DNA of 64,000 nucleotides from Puffinus mauretanicus (GCA_023333565.1 JAJKFH010003627.1:6181501-6245500); one strand, 5' to 3'; counted from the stretch's first letter, positions 11,407 through 24,413 are shown. Translations and numbers: made by a program. The notes: generated by a model not told the origin, from the letters alone.

Positions 11407-14400
11407 CCTCTCGCACTGTCCCACTCTCTTCTTGTCCATAAGGTAGTTGAAATAAAGCACCTTGGCTTTGCTGAAATCAAAGATTTTGGTAATTTTCCTT
11501 GCTAGAAATTTTGCCAATATCAGCATACTTCTGAGGAACGTTCCTGTATCAGTATTTTCTCATATAAAACTGTTCCTTATGCAAAACTGACTATTCTCAG
11601 TGATAAGATCGTTTTACAGTTCTTATCCTGGTCTCAGCTCTAGCCTCTCTATGTTACTGTAAATTTTTATCGCATGCTATAAATAAATAATAATCATGTA
11701 CAGAAGGAGTCTTGATCTCGCAAGGGTGTGTCACGATCTAGCCACAATGATGACGTATTGCTAGTTGAACTGATGACCCTGTTACTGATTGCAATTTTGC
11801 ACATGGCTTAGATCAGGGCTAGAGATACGAGTGGCCAGCCTTCCTGCAGGATCCTGAAATTTTCTACGTGGCCACGAGCCACAGGACGTATTGTATATCT
11901 CAGAAAGCTGAGGGAAGGAGCGCTGCTGGGCTGGCTCAGCAGCAGGCACAGAGGCAGCGTTTCTCTGGGCATCCCCCCGAGATGGAGAGCGCTGGGGAAG
12001 GGATGCGAGTGCCGTCGGATCCCACCGCGGCTCGGACGCACTGGCCTTTGCTGGTGTGCTGCATCCTTTCCAGCGATTTGTGTGCTTTAAGCAGCCCTTA
12101 AGCCCCTAAGCTTAAAGGCTTACGGGAGGTGCGGGTTAGATGCTTTCTGTGGTTCAGGACCTCAAGCAGGTTATGGCTGCGAAGATGGACTGTGGCATTT
12201 TTCTTGCTCTCATCTATAAAGACCAAAATAAATCATTGCATCAGTGCTGACAATCCTTTTCAGGTTTTCCTCTGGATAGCTTTTACAGCTAGAGCTGCCT
12301 TTCAAAAGGCCCAAATTGCTATTCCTGAGATACTGTAAAGAAATCCTGTGCAGCCAACAGTGCACATAAAATAAAAAATAAAAAGGACGACCTTTGTCTG
12401 CCTTTAATAGTCCAAGTGTTTCCTCAGGCATTGCAGGCAGCCTGCCCTTCCTGTCGGGATGGCTGGCTGCAGCAAAGGAGATAACGGCGTATCTTTTTAT
12501 AGGATGCTACAGACCGTAGGTGGAGAGCCCAGTTCAAAGTGCAGGTCACTGAGCTCCTATAAATTGTTCCTGACATCCCCGATAAAACCCATGCTCTCCC
12601 TTCCTCCCTGCATCTTCTTTTAGCAGGGGGAAAAGGCTGGTAGTAAAGATACTATTTTTCCACTTCAGTCAATACTTTGATGTTGAAAGCTGTTTAATAT
12701 TCATTAAAACTGCTCCTCAAATGTAATTGCAAGAATTACGCTTCCCTTTTTATGATTGTCTGTAAGCATTACGAGACAGGCAGTTAAAACCGTCTCCATG
12801 ACGGAGGGACGGTACGTCCAGCACAGGGCTCTGCCCCCGCAGAGGAGCAGGATCCGGCCTGGGGTCCCCCAGCCCCCCAGAAGAGGTCAGATGTACGGGG
12901 GCAAATAGATTGTTTCCTGGGAAAAGACATTTTTGAGTTAATTGAGAGTGTTTGGAAATCTGTGCCGAGTGGTGACATTCCTGCCCTCCTCTCGCACGCT
13001 CCACTCCTGGCAAAAGGTGCCGTTTTAATCTTTTCGGAAAGAAACATTTAGATTTCTTACTTCAACATAAAATTAATTTTGAAATTTGTTGAAAAGTTGT
13101 ATATACCTACTTGTCTTTCAAAGGGTTTTGTTTAGGGGTTGGAAAATCTCTGAGAGATGCAGTGAGACACTTGAATTTGAGAATCCTGAAACGAACACTT
13201 TTACTTGACTAAAACTAAGAAAACTGGAAGGAAAAAATAAAAGTCTTCTCAAGGCAACCTAACGCAATATTTCCCATTACTGCTGACAATGAGTTGAAAA
13301 AAATAAAATCAACTATTCGCCTACTTTGGGATGAGCTATTGGGTATCTTTGTCAAGGTCTTTCCTCAACTCCTGCAATTACGGATCTGTTCCCTGAAGAA
13401 CATCTAAGATCCTTTCATGTCTCACTGTGACAATGCATCTGAGCATTTCACAATGTTTTCATCAGACTGCGCTCACAGGGAAGTGCTAATACCTCTATTG
13501 TTTCAACGGGAAAATGATGAGAGACTGATTTATCTCATCTAATTTTAGTTATCTAAAAATTAGACATCTTGTCTAAGCTGCTTGTCTAAAGCCACATTGT
13601 AGTTGATTTTCTCCCACTGTTAGATTTTCTCATCGGGGTTGTGGAATGTGGGCAGGGAGGCTGTTTCTGCCTTTAGGAAATTTCTGAGCCATATTATCAG
13701 GGGGGAAGAAAAGACAGGAATTGATTTATTTCTTCTGTGGTAGTGTAGTGCTCCAAGTGTCGTCTAGATGTGAATTTGGACTTCGTGCTGCAGCTGTGAG
13801 AAATGCTGCTCCTCTGGCCATCTGCTTTTAGTGGATATATGGTTAATGAGGCTGGGGAGTCATGAGTGCTGGAAGGGAAGCCAACCGCTTACCATCTTCA
13901 TGAATCTTTGGCTGGGAGACATTTGCTAAGGTGACCAATAGGCCAGAGAGGCTCAGATGGACCTTTCTCTATGACTACATCTAAGAGGGAGGTTGTGTAC
14001 AGATGCAAAAGCCTTGAAACATTTAAACTCAGCAATTAGAGCAGGTGGGAAGACGTTTCAGGAGAATATTTCCACCTGTGATGTTAAGCTCCATTGGGAT
14101 TTCTTTGCAGTCCGGCTCCATGCTTCAAGGACTGTCATTCAGCTCCAAATGCACTCCAAGAGCTACAAAAGAGCCACTGTCCTCTGCTTAATCCCTGGAT
14201 TGTATGTCTCTATTGGTGCCTGGCTGAAGTATAGTACACACAGCCCTAATAGAAGCAATTAATGTCAATCATATGATACCTCCTCCCACACACCATTTGA
14301 ACTGATACAACCATCTTAATTGCCCAAGTTTCTTTGCTTTCAAAAGTACGTTCCACTTAATGATGCCTTTTCTAACACTGAAAGTCTGTTGTAGCAATCC

Positions 14401-14780
14401 TGTTTCTACCAAAAATAATTTTCAGCAACAATTCTCTCTCCCCCTGCTCCCTTTCAGTCCTTTAACTTTTGCTTCCTTCATCTCCAAGCTATGCACAGAC
14501 CAGTTGGCTCCAGCCAGTACGAATTTCCTTAGTCCTAGTGAAGCGCTTGCATGAAGGCTCTGACATTTGACAAGGTGGTATTGTTCTGATTGTGTTAGCA
14601 AAGCTTCTGAGTTGTACAATTGGGCTCGGAAATGCTCTTCTTAGCTCAGGGAGACATCCCGAGAAAGGAAAAGTGAGTTGGCACACAAGGAAAGTGCAAT
14701 TGCTCGGTCACATTAAAGCTGAGACAAAATGTTTCTTTTTAAAGAGCTTTAAAATAGTCCCTAATGTAAAAGCTTAGCAG
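11407..14780. other. Unique DNA, no gene recognised
   Basis: Mixed composition with a CpG-enriched stretch at about 12780-12900. An AT-rich patch with AATAAATAATAATCATG-type words lies near 11680-11700. No transposon or RNA gene is recognised, and open frames are at most 89 codons without visible domains. Confidence 0.55.
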
Positions 14781-14858
14781 CTGCAGCAACACAGAGCCTG
14801 AATAATTTCCATGTATTTGCTGCAGCAACACTGAGCCTGAATAATTTCCATGTATTTA
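14781..14858. repeat. 39-bp direct tandem duplication
   Basis: Two adjacent 39-base units (14781-14819 and 14820-14858) begin CTGCAGCAACAC and share GAGCCTGAATAATTTCCATG. By direct comparison they differ at two positions, so 37 of 39 match. This is a young local duplication in otherwise unique sequence, followed by a short TATG/TGTG-rich stretch to about 14888. Confidence 0.92.
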
Positions 14859-15212
14859 TGTATGTGTGCGTGTCCACATATGTGTGTATTTTTTTTCCAA
14901 TCTGTTTGCGCCAGTGCCGTAATAAGCAGCACAACGTCACGTGCTCTCAGGTTGACACTGATTTATTTGCCACTCAGGTGTGAAGAACAACCCGTTGGGT
15001 TATGTCAATCTGAAGTGGGCCATCTGATTTCAATTCCAACTCCCAACAATTAATGCCTTACACACAATTTCGGCACAATACCCAGCTTATGGCCCTATTA
15101 TGTTTATCATCAGACCATGAAGTATTAGTTACAGCAAGCCAAAATATGTCAGATACCCCTGGCTTTCTCTAGCATTCTTGAGAGCGAGTTAAAAGAAAAT
15201 GTTTCTTCTATA
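14859..15212. other. Unique DNA, nothing recognised
   Basis: Only a brief TG-rich microsatellite-like stretch at the left edge is noteworthy. Confidence 0.6.
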
Positions 15213-15290
15213 AGCAGGAAACTGAAGCTTTGAAACCCTTGAACGCACGTGGTCAGCCTGTGAAATCTAGCTTCGATTCTCCTTGCCAAA
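15213..15290 (-). mobile_element. MIR-type SINE fragment (antisense)
   Basis: 'AGGAAACTGAAGCTTTGAAA' followed by 'ACGTGGTCAGCCTGTGAAATC' and 'TAGCTTCGATTCTCCTTGCC' is the reverse-strand wording of a MIR element: the 'GAGGAAACTGAGGC...CAAGGTCACACAGC...GATTCGAAC' order. It is an ancient, tRNA-derived, inactive SINE remnant, heavily diverged. Confidence 0.55.
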
Positions 15291-17199
15291 CTGGCTGGAA
15301 TGGATTTCAGAAGAAATCAAATTTCCAACACTGAATTATAAGAATGGTATATTCTGTGCGATGGATGAAAACAGGTGGACATGTAGGTGTAAGATAGGAG
15401 TGTAAGATAGGAATCACAAGGGAATTGGTTAATTCTTTTAGGCATGGGAATGCAGAAGTTTCTAGGCAAGACATAGGTTTCATGGTATTCAGTGAAAAGG
15501 TGATTCTTGGCTTAAATTTACATGTTAAGTAAAATATAAAAGGAGTGCATGCTGGCATCATGGGCCAGGTGGAATGGGGAGTGAGCATCATGGCTAGGAT
15601 TGCTGGGAGGAAGGAGTGGACTAGTTCAACATCTCTGTGTTTCCTAAGAGCTAGGGTGGGTGCTTTGGCTTCGCCAAAACCCACGCTAGATGCATATGTT
15701 CTGACAAAGTGAATTTTCCCGAAAACCCCTTCTTGGATGTTTTTGTCTTCTTATCCTACACTTCCTTTTGGAATTTCTGGAATTTCATGAACTAAAAAGC
15801 CCTGATTTATGGGTCTGCAAGTTCAGTGCTCTCTGAACTTCGTAGGTAAAATGTTCTCTACAAGTTACAGCATCATAATACTTTTTTTTTCCACGTTTCA
15901 TACCAGGAAATGCAGAAGTATCTTTCAAGCTCTTACGCTGTGCTTGTATTGATAGTGTGTAAGTGATCCTATGGCTATAAGGGAAAGATTAAAGTATGGG
16001 TAGGTAGGTAGGACCATTTATGTGATTTTAGTGGAGTGGATGGAAAGCAGGTAGGTGATGGGGTTCTACAAGCTCACAGTGCAGAAACAGTCCATCGTGT
16101 CTCTTAAAGCAAGTCTGAAAAACCAGACACCTGTCCTTCCAGTTGTCTGCTGATCTGTCAGCGTGGTGCTGCTGGCTGTCATTACAGGAGCTGAATGCTC
16201 CGGAATGAAAGCAAAGGCAAAGTGCTTACTGCACTCCGTGTGAATGCATGACTTTCTGATCAGATACCTGTAGCTACAAGAACTCTTTGCCTGAGTTTCC
16301 CTTGCATGTGGAGGAGCCCAAACGTGGTAACAGCTCTCACATACAGCATTTAATCTCTCTATCTTCAAAAAATTAGCTAAGAAATTGCTTTGAGAAATGG
16401 TTTTGTTTTCTGTTTGTTTGTTGGGGTTTTTTTTCCCAAAAGGAAGCTGAAGGTGTAAATCTTTTGATGTATCCTGTTCTGGGTGGGACAAGATATACTT
16501 AAGAAGAGGATATATTCACTTTATAAATGTTTTTTTTTTAGTATCTCCACATATAAGAAGGCAAGATAAAATTTCTAAAATGTCTGGCCCATTCAGTAAG
16601 GGAAGAAAGAGTGACTTACCAGGGCTAAGTGTCTTGTCACTTCATGGAAGTGGAGGAAGATTTCTCAGATGCTATCATGAGAGTATAAGATATAAGAGTA
16701 TTAAGAGTGATTTAATAACAGATATTTTAGAAATAGTGTGGGCAATCCCAGCAGTGTGTGTAGAGTACAAAGCTCTCATCATATCAAGAGGATGCTTCTC
16801 AAGTGGATGATTGGTATGAGACACAAGGATTTTTACCACCCAGCTGTACTCTTCATCTTATCGCATAGGTTTTTGTTCTGTCTGCATGTGTAAATAACCT
16901 TTGAATAAGCAATTTCAATTTAGGGGGCTTATGACTCCTTAACTGAACTTTATGCTATGGAAGGATCTACCAATGCCCAGTTTTTCACTAAAGATGGAGG
17001 CTATTGTCTTTTGAAGATATTACGTGCTATGCTTTGGGTAATAGGTCTCGAATGGATCACTACCATGAGAAAGTGCTCTTTTGCTGATACACTGATTTCT
17101 AGCGCTGCCCTGAAGAAATTAAAAATTCTCTCCTATGTTTTTGTATTCCTAATGTGCTCACCAGTTCTATCCTAGCAAATACTTACAAGCAGGAAAGAG
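15291..17199. other. Unique DNA, no gene recognised
   Basis: Minus-strand frames of 125 codons (15307-15684) and 141 codons (16066-16491) have no recognisable domain. A 12-13 bp duplication (TGTAAGATAGGA) lies at about 15388-15412, and a short GGTA microsatellite lies near 15999-16012. Confidence 0.55.
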
Positions 17200-17255
17200 G
17201 AATGTCGGAATCGGAACTAGAACTCAGCCCTGCTATATCAAAGCTCCCTCAGTCT
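17200..17255 (-). mobile_element. Probable MIR-type SINE fragment (antisense)
   Basis: 'AATCGGAACTAGAACTCAGC' followed by a pyrimidine-rich stretch resembles the reverse-strand MIR tRNA-related region ('GCTGGGACTAGAACCCAGG...CTGACTCC'). It is short and diverged. Confidence 0.4.
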
Positions 17256-17665
17256 GCAAAGAGGATGAGAGAATCTTGAGGAACATTTTTTTTTGTCACA
17301 GTCAAGCATTTTCAGAATTGATCAGTGCTTTTATGTCATATTTTGAGACTGTCTTAAAAAGTCCAATTACTCAGAGGGTACTACTTACTTTCAGTAAATG
17401 CTGCTCATGAGATATTCAGGTTTTGTTGCTTCACTGAGGTCAAAAATACTTCAGCAAAAGCTGTGTCGTGTTTGAAGTTTCAGTTACATCCATAGGAAAA
17501 ATCAAGAGGGGAAGAGTGAGAAACTTGGACATCTGTTTCTATGGATTCCATCATCATGAAGCGCAAACTCCTCTCAGTCACCCTGTGATTTTTCCTCAGC
17601 AACGTTCATGGTAGCAGGGAAGTGTGATCCTCATGGTATACCAACAGGCACAGTCTAAGCATAAA

Positions 17666-17779
17666 ATGATAGAATAATTTAGGTTGGAAGGCACCTCTGG
17701 AGGTCATCTAGTCCAGTTAACCACTCAAATGAAGGACAGCTTCAAAATTAGGTTCAACATTGAAGCTAAGGTTGCTTAG
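17666..17779 (-). mobile_element. CR1 LINE 3'-end fragment (antisense)
   Basis: 'ATGATAGAATAATTTAGG', then 'TTGGAAGGCACCTCTGGAGG', then 'TCATCTAGTCCA', then 'CAGCTTCAAAATTAGG' is the reverse complement of the avian CR1 3' untranslated end. CR1 is the dominant non-LTR retrotransposon of birds, and copies are usually severely 5'-truncated as here. The 3' terminus is at the left edge (about 17666). Confidence 0.9.
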
Positions 17780-17780
17780 T

Positions 17781-17855
17781 TTACCAAGGCGTTATTTGGC
17801 AAAGCCAAGAATTAAACTGAAGTTTCTTGTATCCTGGTGTGCAGCCCCTCAATTA
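17781..17855 (-). mobile_element. MIR-type SINE fragment (antisense)
   Basis: The sequence immediately beside the CR1 fragment reads 'ACCAAGGCGTTATTTGGC', 'AAAGCCAAGAATTAAACTG' and 'AAGTTTCTTGTATCCTGGTG'. It parallels the reverse-strand MIR order 'CCAAGGTCACACAG...GGCAGAGCCAGGAATAGAAC...CTCCTGACTCCCAGT'. The adjacency suggests that CR1 inserted next to, or inside, an older MIR. Confidence 0.5.
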
Positions 17856-20800
17856 CAACTCTAACTCATATTTTGTAAGTGATTTTAAAAAGGAATTGGA
17901 AAACTAGGCTAATCTAATTTAGCGCACAAGTTGGTAGCATCATCTATACATGGGCAAAGGGAGTGTTCAGTGGTAGGACACCACGTTGAAAGAATGAGCG
18001 ATACAAGGGGCATATGAAAAAATAGGTGTTTCACTCTGAATGCATTGGGGAAAAAATTTATGATGTATGCTGAAGGTTTAAGAAAGGCACCCAAATGCTT
18101 TCATTTTATACAGCTGATTACCTAATGCAGTGCTCCAAAGTTCAGACTTTTACTAGCTGACTAATATCTAAAGACATTTTCTGCTTGTTTTCTCTGCAAA
18201 CCTCATCGCACTGACAAGAAATACATTGTCCATATGGGTGAAGAATGGCATTTAAGTATCGTGTGTTGAAATCCCACTCACTTTTACACATTATGCTTCA
18301 AAGCCCTGCTTCCTGGATACAAAAGTAGTTGTGTTTCCAGCAGAAGGTTTACATAGTTTAGCATGAAGTAAAAGCACCCGGGTATGAAGCCAGCCATGTA
18401 TATAAACCATTAAACAATTTCAGCGCAAAGCTGCACAAAATGTCTATTAAATTTAACAGTACTATTAAGAATCCACATTTAAGCTTTCTTTGTTTCTAGC
18501 AATGAGGTTTTGAAACATGGAAAAGTCAGTTAAAAAATCCCCGACGATAAACAACCAAACCCCAGCCTTTGCTTGGTACGTAATTTCATAGGAAAGAAGA
18601 AATGTCCCGGTCCCATGCTTCCCAACTGGTCTCGCTCCAATCCTGAGCTGACTTTTAGTTTTCTGCAGTGTAAATGTTCCCTTTATGAAGTGGGCTATAG
18701 CAATGCCCATGGAAGCCTCTCCTAAGGAAGTGTTATTTTAACATACGAAGGGCAGTCATTTCATTTCATAAAGATAGCTTGTTCCACGGAGGAAATAAAC
18801 ATCACACTTGACAGATGCAGGGACGCTCAAAGATCCTCAGGTCCTGTGGGGCCAGGGGAAGGCCTATAAAGCTTTTCTGTGTTCCCCGCATTATGGTGCG
18901 TGGGGCTTTCGAAGTCTTCTCTGAAAACCAATTCTGTGGTATAACTGTAGCCACCTAATAATTTTATTTTACTTTTAAATACCATGCATGAATGCCATAG
19001 AATGCAGGGAGAAACCCGGTATTATGCGGAAGGGTGCTGATAGCAAATGGAGAAGGGTCCCTAGGTAAGTACATTACCTTCTCTATATTCAGTTGTAGTG
19101 AAATTGCTGGGAACTGGCGTCAGGCAAGGTGTGAGGGATTCAAAACCAGCTTACACATGACTGGTTTATGGGAATAGCATCTCTGTTGACGTAACAGAGT
19201 GCGGGTTAATGGACTTCTGCAACTCCTGTTTCACTCAGCAATTTGTCTCGCCCTCTGTCCCATAGGAGTCTGAGGTGGTGGATTGCCCAAAAAAATTCCT
19301 ATTTTAGATTCCCTTGTTTTGAAGACATTGTGTCCCCAGCGTGTTATGGGTGACTGCCCCTTTTCAAGATGGGTGCAATCTGTGTCTTTGGTTTAATTCT
19401 TTTTGGATGATGCGTGTCCTTTGGGCTGATCGACGACTATTTCTGACGCAAGGTCTAGAGGCCAAAACGCCGGCTTAGCAGCTGGAGGGAAGAGTTTGGA
19501 TGAAAGGGATGAGAAACCTCCTGCCTTATCTATTAATCCAATGCTGTATTTGTTATCCAGAAATTATGGGGAGCTGGCTGCTGAGCAGAGGTGAGGCTTA
19601 TCCAGAGTTATTCCAACCGCATTTCTCAACATCATGTTTGTTGTGCTTGGAAGGAACTGGATCGCTCTGTCGTCTCTCTCTCTCACTCCCTCTTACTGAA
19701 CATAGTAGCTATACTATATTCTTACTGGAGACCTGTGGCACTTAATGGTGAACCAAAGTTGCTTCATTTTTCCCTCATTTGATGAATGAAGCTGGAGTTG
19801 AGGTGGGTAGGGGGGGTGGAAGCAAGGAGAGAAGGAAAATTCACCTTGAGAAAACCCAGGTTTCTTTAATGAGCAAAAGATGTTATGCTGAGGACAACAC
19901 ATATTGCGGGAACTTTGTTGGCCAAAAAAAGGAAAAATGCTCTGTCTGTCTCACGGTGCTTACAACTTTTCTGCTCAATGCAAGAATGCAAAGTATATTG
20001 GAGAAAATAAAACTGAAAGAACGCTTAGGTAAAATTCCCTTCTCTGTCATTCCAGTAACCTAAATGCATGCCATTCTGTCACCCAACATCACTGCTGCTT
20101 GAATGAATGCAAAAGAGAGAGGCTGTGCTGAAATCCGTAGTGCTTTCTAAATAAAGCTTATGGTATAGCAAAACATAATTTAATTCCCAGGATAAATAGC
20201 CCAGAAATGGAACAATTTGCTTTTTCATGCACAATGTATAACCTCTCTTGTAATAGAAGTAATAATTTCATCATCAGCAAATGCTGTTGTTGGCACTACT
20301 TTAGCATTGTAGTAACAGTTTTGTGATAAAACAATTTCTTATTTCTTTCAGGTGGTTTTTTTTTTTCATGATTCATCTTATATTATGCACCAGCAATAGT
20401 TCTTACCAGTAAAGATTGCTGTGGAAATGACCTCTCAGAACAGTGTTGTATGATGTTGTGTATCCACTAGTGTCAGGGAATTTCTTCTGGAGGAAGTAAA
20501 TACGACAAAATTAGTTGTACAACATTTCAATTAAACTTCAGTTTCCTTTTCAAAAGCTTGCAGAAATGGCAGCATCTACTGTATTTTTTTTTCCTTGCAA
20601 ATTTTTATTTCCTCTTTGGATTTTGCTTTTCAAAAGTTTGTATTTTTATCTAAATTAGTTCAAGCTGTCACCAATACATATGCATTTTTGATTTTTTTTC
20701 CGCACAGCAATCTTCCCCACGAAAACAATGCTTAATTCACGGCTTTGCATTTTTCTTATACATATTGCATGTATTCTATCTCATTATTTATTTCAGCAGC

Positions 20801-22473
20801 AGCCAGACAATACTATCGCAAAAGAGTTTTGTCGCAATGGAGGACTTTTTTTGGGTTTGGGAAAAATCTTGGGGGAAGCCAACCCGTGTGATTTGGCAGC
20901 TCCATTCTTTTTGCTTTTGTTCTCCTTGGACCAGATGGGTTTCTTACTCACTGGTTCCAGTGGGACTTCTTGTGGGGTAAAATACTATATAACATCATAT
21001 GAAGTGAAGTTATGATAATCTGGCCCTCCCTGTGCAAAGAGATATTAAAAGTCCACTCCTCCAGGGACTGAGAGAATTAGAGAATCTGGTAAATAACAGC
21101 TTTGAAATGCTTTTACCTATATACATGTACTGGGTTTGAGTGGGGAGCGGAGTTTCCTGGACTGACTCCAAAGCTGATGTGAAGGAGGGAGGGTGATGGA
21201 CCAGCTTAGTAGCTGGTCTGGGAAGGCCCTTGTGTGTTAGGTCCTACACAAGCAAAATTGGTCAAGTCTCAGACATCACAGCCTGGCCCCTTGGTTAGTC
21301 ATTTATAACCATGAAAAATAAGGGCAAGGTGGGTGCAGAAAGTTCTCATTTTGTACTAGTGGCGTATTTTGACCACTCTGTGTTTATTTTGCTCAGACAT
21401 AAGCGACAACACAAGATGTAGGGCACAGTGAAGCAATGCCTGGGAATTTTGCCACTGATGCTAATGGTGTTGGTCTCTAATCCCTTTCCAGCAAAGGCGA
21501 GATGATGCATCAGCAAAATGGCCGCCCACACTAGGAGAGACACCAGGACCATTCACAGTTGCCGAGACAGTGAAACAGTATTTTGGGGAGGAAAAAAAAG
21601 AAAAAGCTCATTCCTTAATATATGGTCTTATAGGGTAAATATTTATCCAGCCATCTAAAGGCAGGAGTAATCGCTGCAGTTTTCCCTTCACTCAGAGACT
21701 GGAGATTTTCCCTGACTGAAAAAAAAAAGAAGTCCAATTTTGTGTATGTGAAGAAATCAAAGCATTGCCCTTGAAATGGGTTTTTCAGCTGTCTCCTGGG
21801 TATTCTGGGGTTAGTTTTCACCACGTGAGGTTCTGAAGTGCGTACTCAAAGGTTCAAACACAGGAAAATTGGCTATCACTGCCAGCTCTGTTGGGTGGGG
21901 AGAAAGCAGTTCCTTTATAGAAAAAGGAAAAAAAAAAAAAAGGAAGGACTTTTTTTCTTCTTCTTCTTCCAAGGGACTATATGAGAATGAGCTGGAAGAA
22001 GTCTTGACTTTTATTATATCCTGTAATCAAATTTGAGCATCTTATTTGCTTCTTTTCTCCAAGACCACCCTGGTGGTAACAGTCCACACACACACAATTT
22101 TGGTATGCATAAACCCATAAATTTCATAACAAAATATAGGAGCTGAGGTTGTAGGAGGACTGTAAGGCAGAAGGTGCTGAAATGTAAAGTCTGCGTGTGT
22201 TTGAAGGGATGTCATTTATTACATACTTTTGCCTTTTAAAAAAAAAAACAACGCTTACTGTTACCACACAGACTGTACAAATATATATTGCCTAATGCAA
22301 GATGGTGTGGTGTAAAGATTTTATTGGCATGCAGTAGCTCAGCTTGAGTAGCAAAGGCCTGAGCAATCTCTGTATCACCTCAGATGTGTGCCAAGAAAAC
22401 ATGTCCTTGGCGTGGGCAATGAGAACATCCCCAGTGACGCTGCATAGGTGTAAATCTAATGAGGATAATAACC
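17856..22473. other. Unique AT-rich DNA, no gene recognised
   Basis: Frames of up to about 95 codons show no domain. Simple-sequence spots include T-runs near 20355-20370 and 20584-20592. A purine tract (about 21919-21948) abuts a pyrimidine (TTC)n tract (about 21949-21970). A G-rich run lies near 19803-19820. No RNA gene is recognised. Confidence 0.55.
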
Positions 22474-22675
22474 CATATGCTTCAGGGCATCAACCCATTG
22501 CTGGCTGCCTGGGATTAGGAAGGAATTTCTCCTTTGGTTGTGTTATTCTAAAGCCATTTATTGTGGGGCTCCACACACTTCTCTCTGAAGCCTCTGCCGC
22601 TGGCCACTGCAGGAAGAGGATAATGAATTTGATTGACTACCTGGAAGGGCCTGATCTGGCAACTCATGCGCTCTT
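22474..22675 (+). mobile_element. Ancient L3/CR1-like LINE 3' tail
   Basis: The order 'GCTTCAGGGCATCAACCCAT', 'GATTAGGAAGGAATTTCTCC', 'CTCTGAAGCCTCTGCCGCTG', 'GCCACTGCAGGAAGAGGATA' and 'GGGCCTGATCTGGCAA' follows the 3' untranslated tail of an ancient amniote CR1/L3-group LINE, whose tail typically contains 'TTCAGGGCATAAACC', 'TTAGGAAGGAATTTCTCC' and 'GGCCACTGTCGGAGACAGGATACTGGGCTAGATGGACC'. It lies within an open frame of 146 codons that is therefore not a gene. Confidence 0.7.
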
Positions 22676-22785
22676 CTGCGAATTCTGTAATGGTACCTGT
22701 TTTATGTGGTTTGGAAAATGTTTTGATGGGGCACTTTGTGCACATCTCTCTGTAATGCCAGCTCCTATAAAGCTTCTTTCATAAA

Positions 22786-22990
22786 TGCATGGAATAATTT
22801 AGGTTGGCAGGGAGCTCTGCAGATCTCCAGTCCAACACCTCACTCCAGGCAGGGCGGACTTCAAAGTTGGGTCAGGTTGCTCAGAGCCTTGCCCAGTTCA
22901 GCTCTGAAAATCTCCGGGGGTAGGAATTTTGCTGCTTCTCTGTCCATTCCTCCATGGGGATTTGCAGCCACTTTAGTAGGAGTGACACTT
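22786..22990 (-). mobile_element. CR1 LINE 3'-end fragment (antisense)
   Basis: 'GGAATAATTTAGGTTGGCAG', 'GATCTCCAGTCCAACACCTC', 'CTTCAAAGTTGGGTCAGG' and 'TTGCTCAGAGCCTTGCCCAG' are the reverse-strand words of the avian CR1 3' end. The 3' terminus is at the left. The match is clear to about 22940, then decays. It sits tail-to-tail with the older L3-like fragment that ends about 110 bp to the left. Confidence 0.85.
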
Positions 22991-24413
22991 CTAGATACAT
23001 CTTTCTTAACTTGAGCTGTAGAAAGGTGGAGTCTCTCTAGTCACAGTAGTTTTTTCTTTCTCCTGTAATCAAGGGAGAGAAATACGTGTCTCCTGGTGGA
23101 GTTTCTTTCATCCAAAGATAGGTGGCTGAGACTACCCTTGGCTTGAATAATTTCTGGCAAGGTCTGTCTTTCTCCAGTGAACCCAGGAAGAATGTAGATG
23201 TCCACCTTAGATTTAAGACCTACGTGCTATGTAGCCATAGTTACCTGGAATGAGTCTCAGCCAAAATGCAAAGTCATCCAAGGTGAAGGGAATAGTAACA
23301 GCTTATGTAATACAGTGTTATGAGCTGACTATGAAAAACAAGCCCCAAAATACTAGAGAAGGTAGTTTCTTCGATTTTTAATGGTGTAGAACTACTGTTC
23401 CTGACCAACAAGAACTTACAGGCAACAAGTTTCTCGGCACAGCTTTATATCTGACTTATTGTTGCACATCTACAATCAGTGAAGATTTATCCTGTTGAAA
23501 AATAGCTTTGGATTTCAACAATATCAGCTGATATTTGAACTGTGAAAGTTTGATGTGGGCAATCCCTATTACAGCTGGTAGAAAAATTCAGACTATTACT
23601 GTTTCTTGGGGAGAGAGAAAGGCATTTCAAATAAAACATTGGGAAAAAACACATCTGTCTTTTAGGTGACAAGGAAAAAATAGTGGGAGGAAAAAGTAGG
23701 AAATTCCATCTGATAGAAAAGCAAGTTAAAAAAAAAAAGTTTTAAAAGATTCTGGCAAGGAATCATTGGCAGCTCCTAAAATTCCACTGAATTGTAGACT
23801 TCCCCGACAAAATCTGCTTCCCTGGAACTGAATCTGGAAAATCCCTGGACATGGTGCTCTCCAAACAGAAAACAAAAACACAGGCGATATCACTTGCAGA
23901 AAAGAGTCCCCAAGATTTTGGGATGAGATTATTCTAATACATTTCTCCAACGAATTGCTGTTTATGTCTTTCTCTGCTTTATGAAGAGAGGCCTAATGCT
24001 TACATGCTTCTTTCAGTCACAGAGTCTTTTATATCTCAACAAGTCTCAGTGAATTTCTTGAGAATGAGTAAGGATTTCCTATTCCAACCAAAAGAGCAAA
24101 AAAGCGCAAAAGGTCAAGGACAGTTGAAAAATCACTTTCTATCCCCATCTAAGAAACTTCTAAAGGTTTTACTGGCAAATCCAATTGAAGTCCTTCCTGC
24201 AAGGCAAACCCTCTGCACACTGTCTTATTTTCAGGATGCCAGGGGAAGAAATGGAGTGATGGAATCTGGAAAGATCTCGCTGCAATTCGAAAAGTAACTT
24301 TCTCCTTCCTTTCCCCCCACCTACCGCCACAGCAGGGGAAAATTATGGGAGTAAGAAAAACAAAGCTCCCACAATGTTAAAGCCTGCTGCTCTGTCAAAT
24401 AAAATTTTCTATA
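22991..24413. other. Unique DNA, nothing recognised
   Basis: AT-rich unique sequence with a short A-run near 23728-23738. The longest open frame is 97 codons (24004-24297) and has no recognisable content. Confidence 0.55.

Noticed and set aside
19793..19822. G-quadruplex candidate in a G-rich run
   Set aside because: Fewer than four well-separated G3 runs, so only a weak candidate.
22344..22784. 146-codon plus-strand open frame
   Set aside because: It covers the 3' untranslated tail of an ancient L3/CR1-like LINE and is not a gene.
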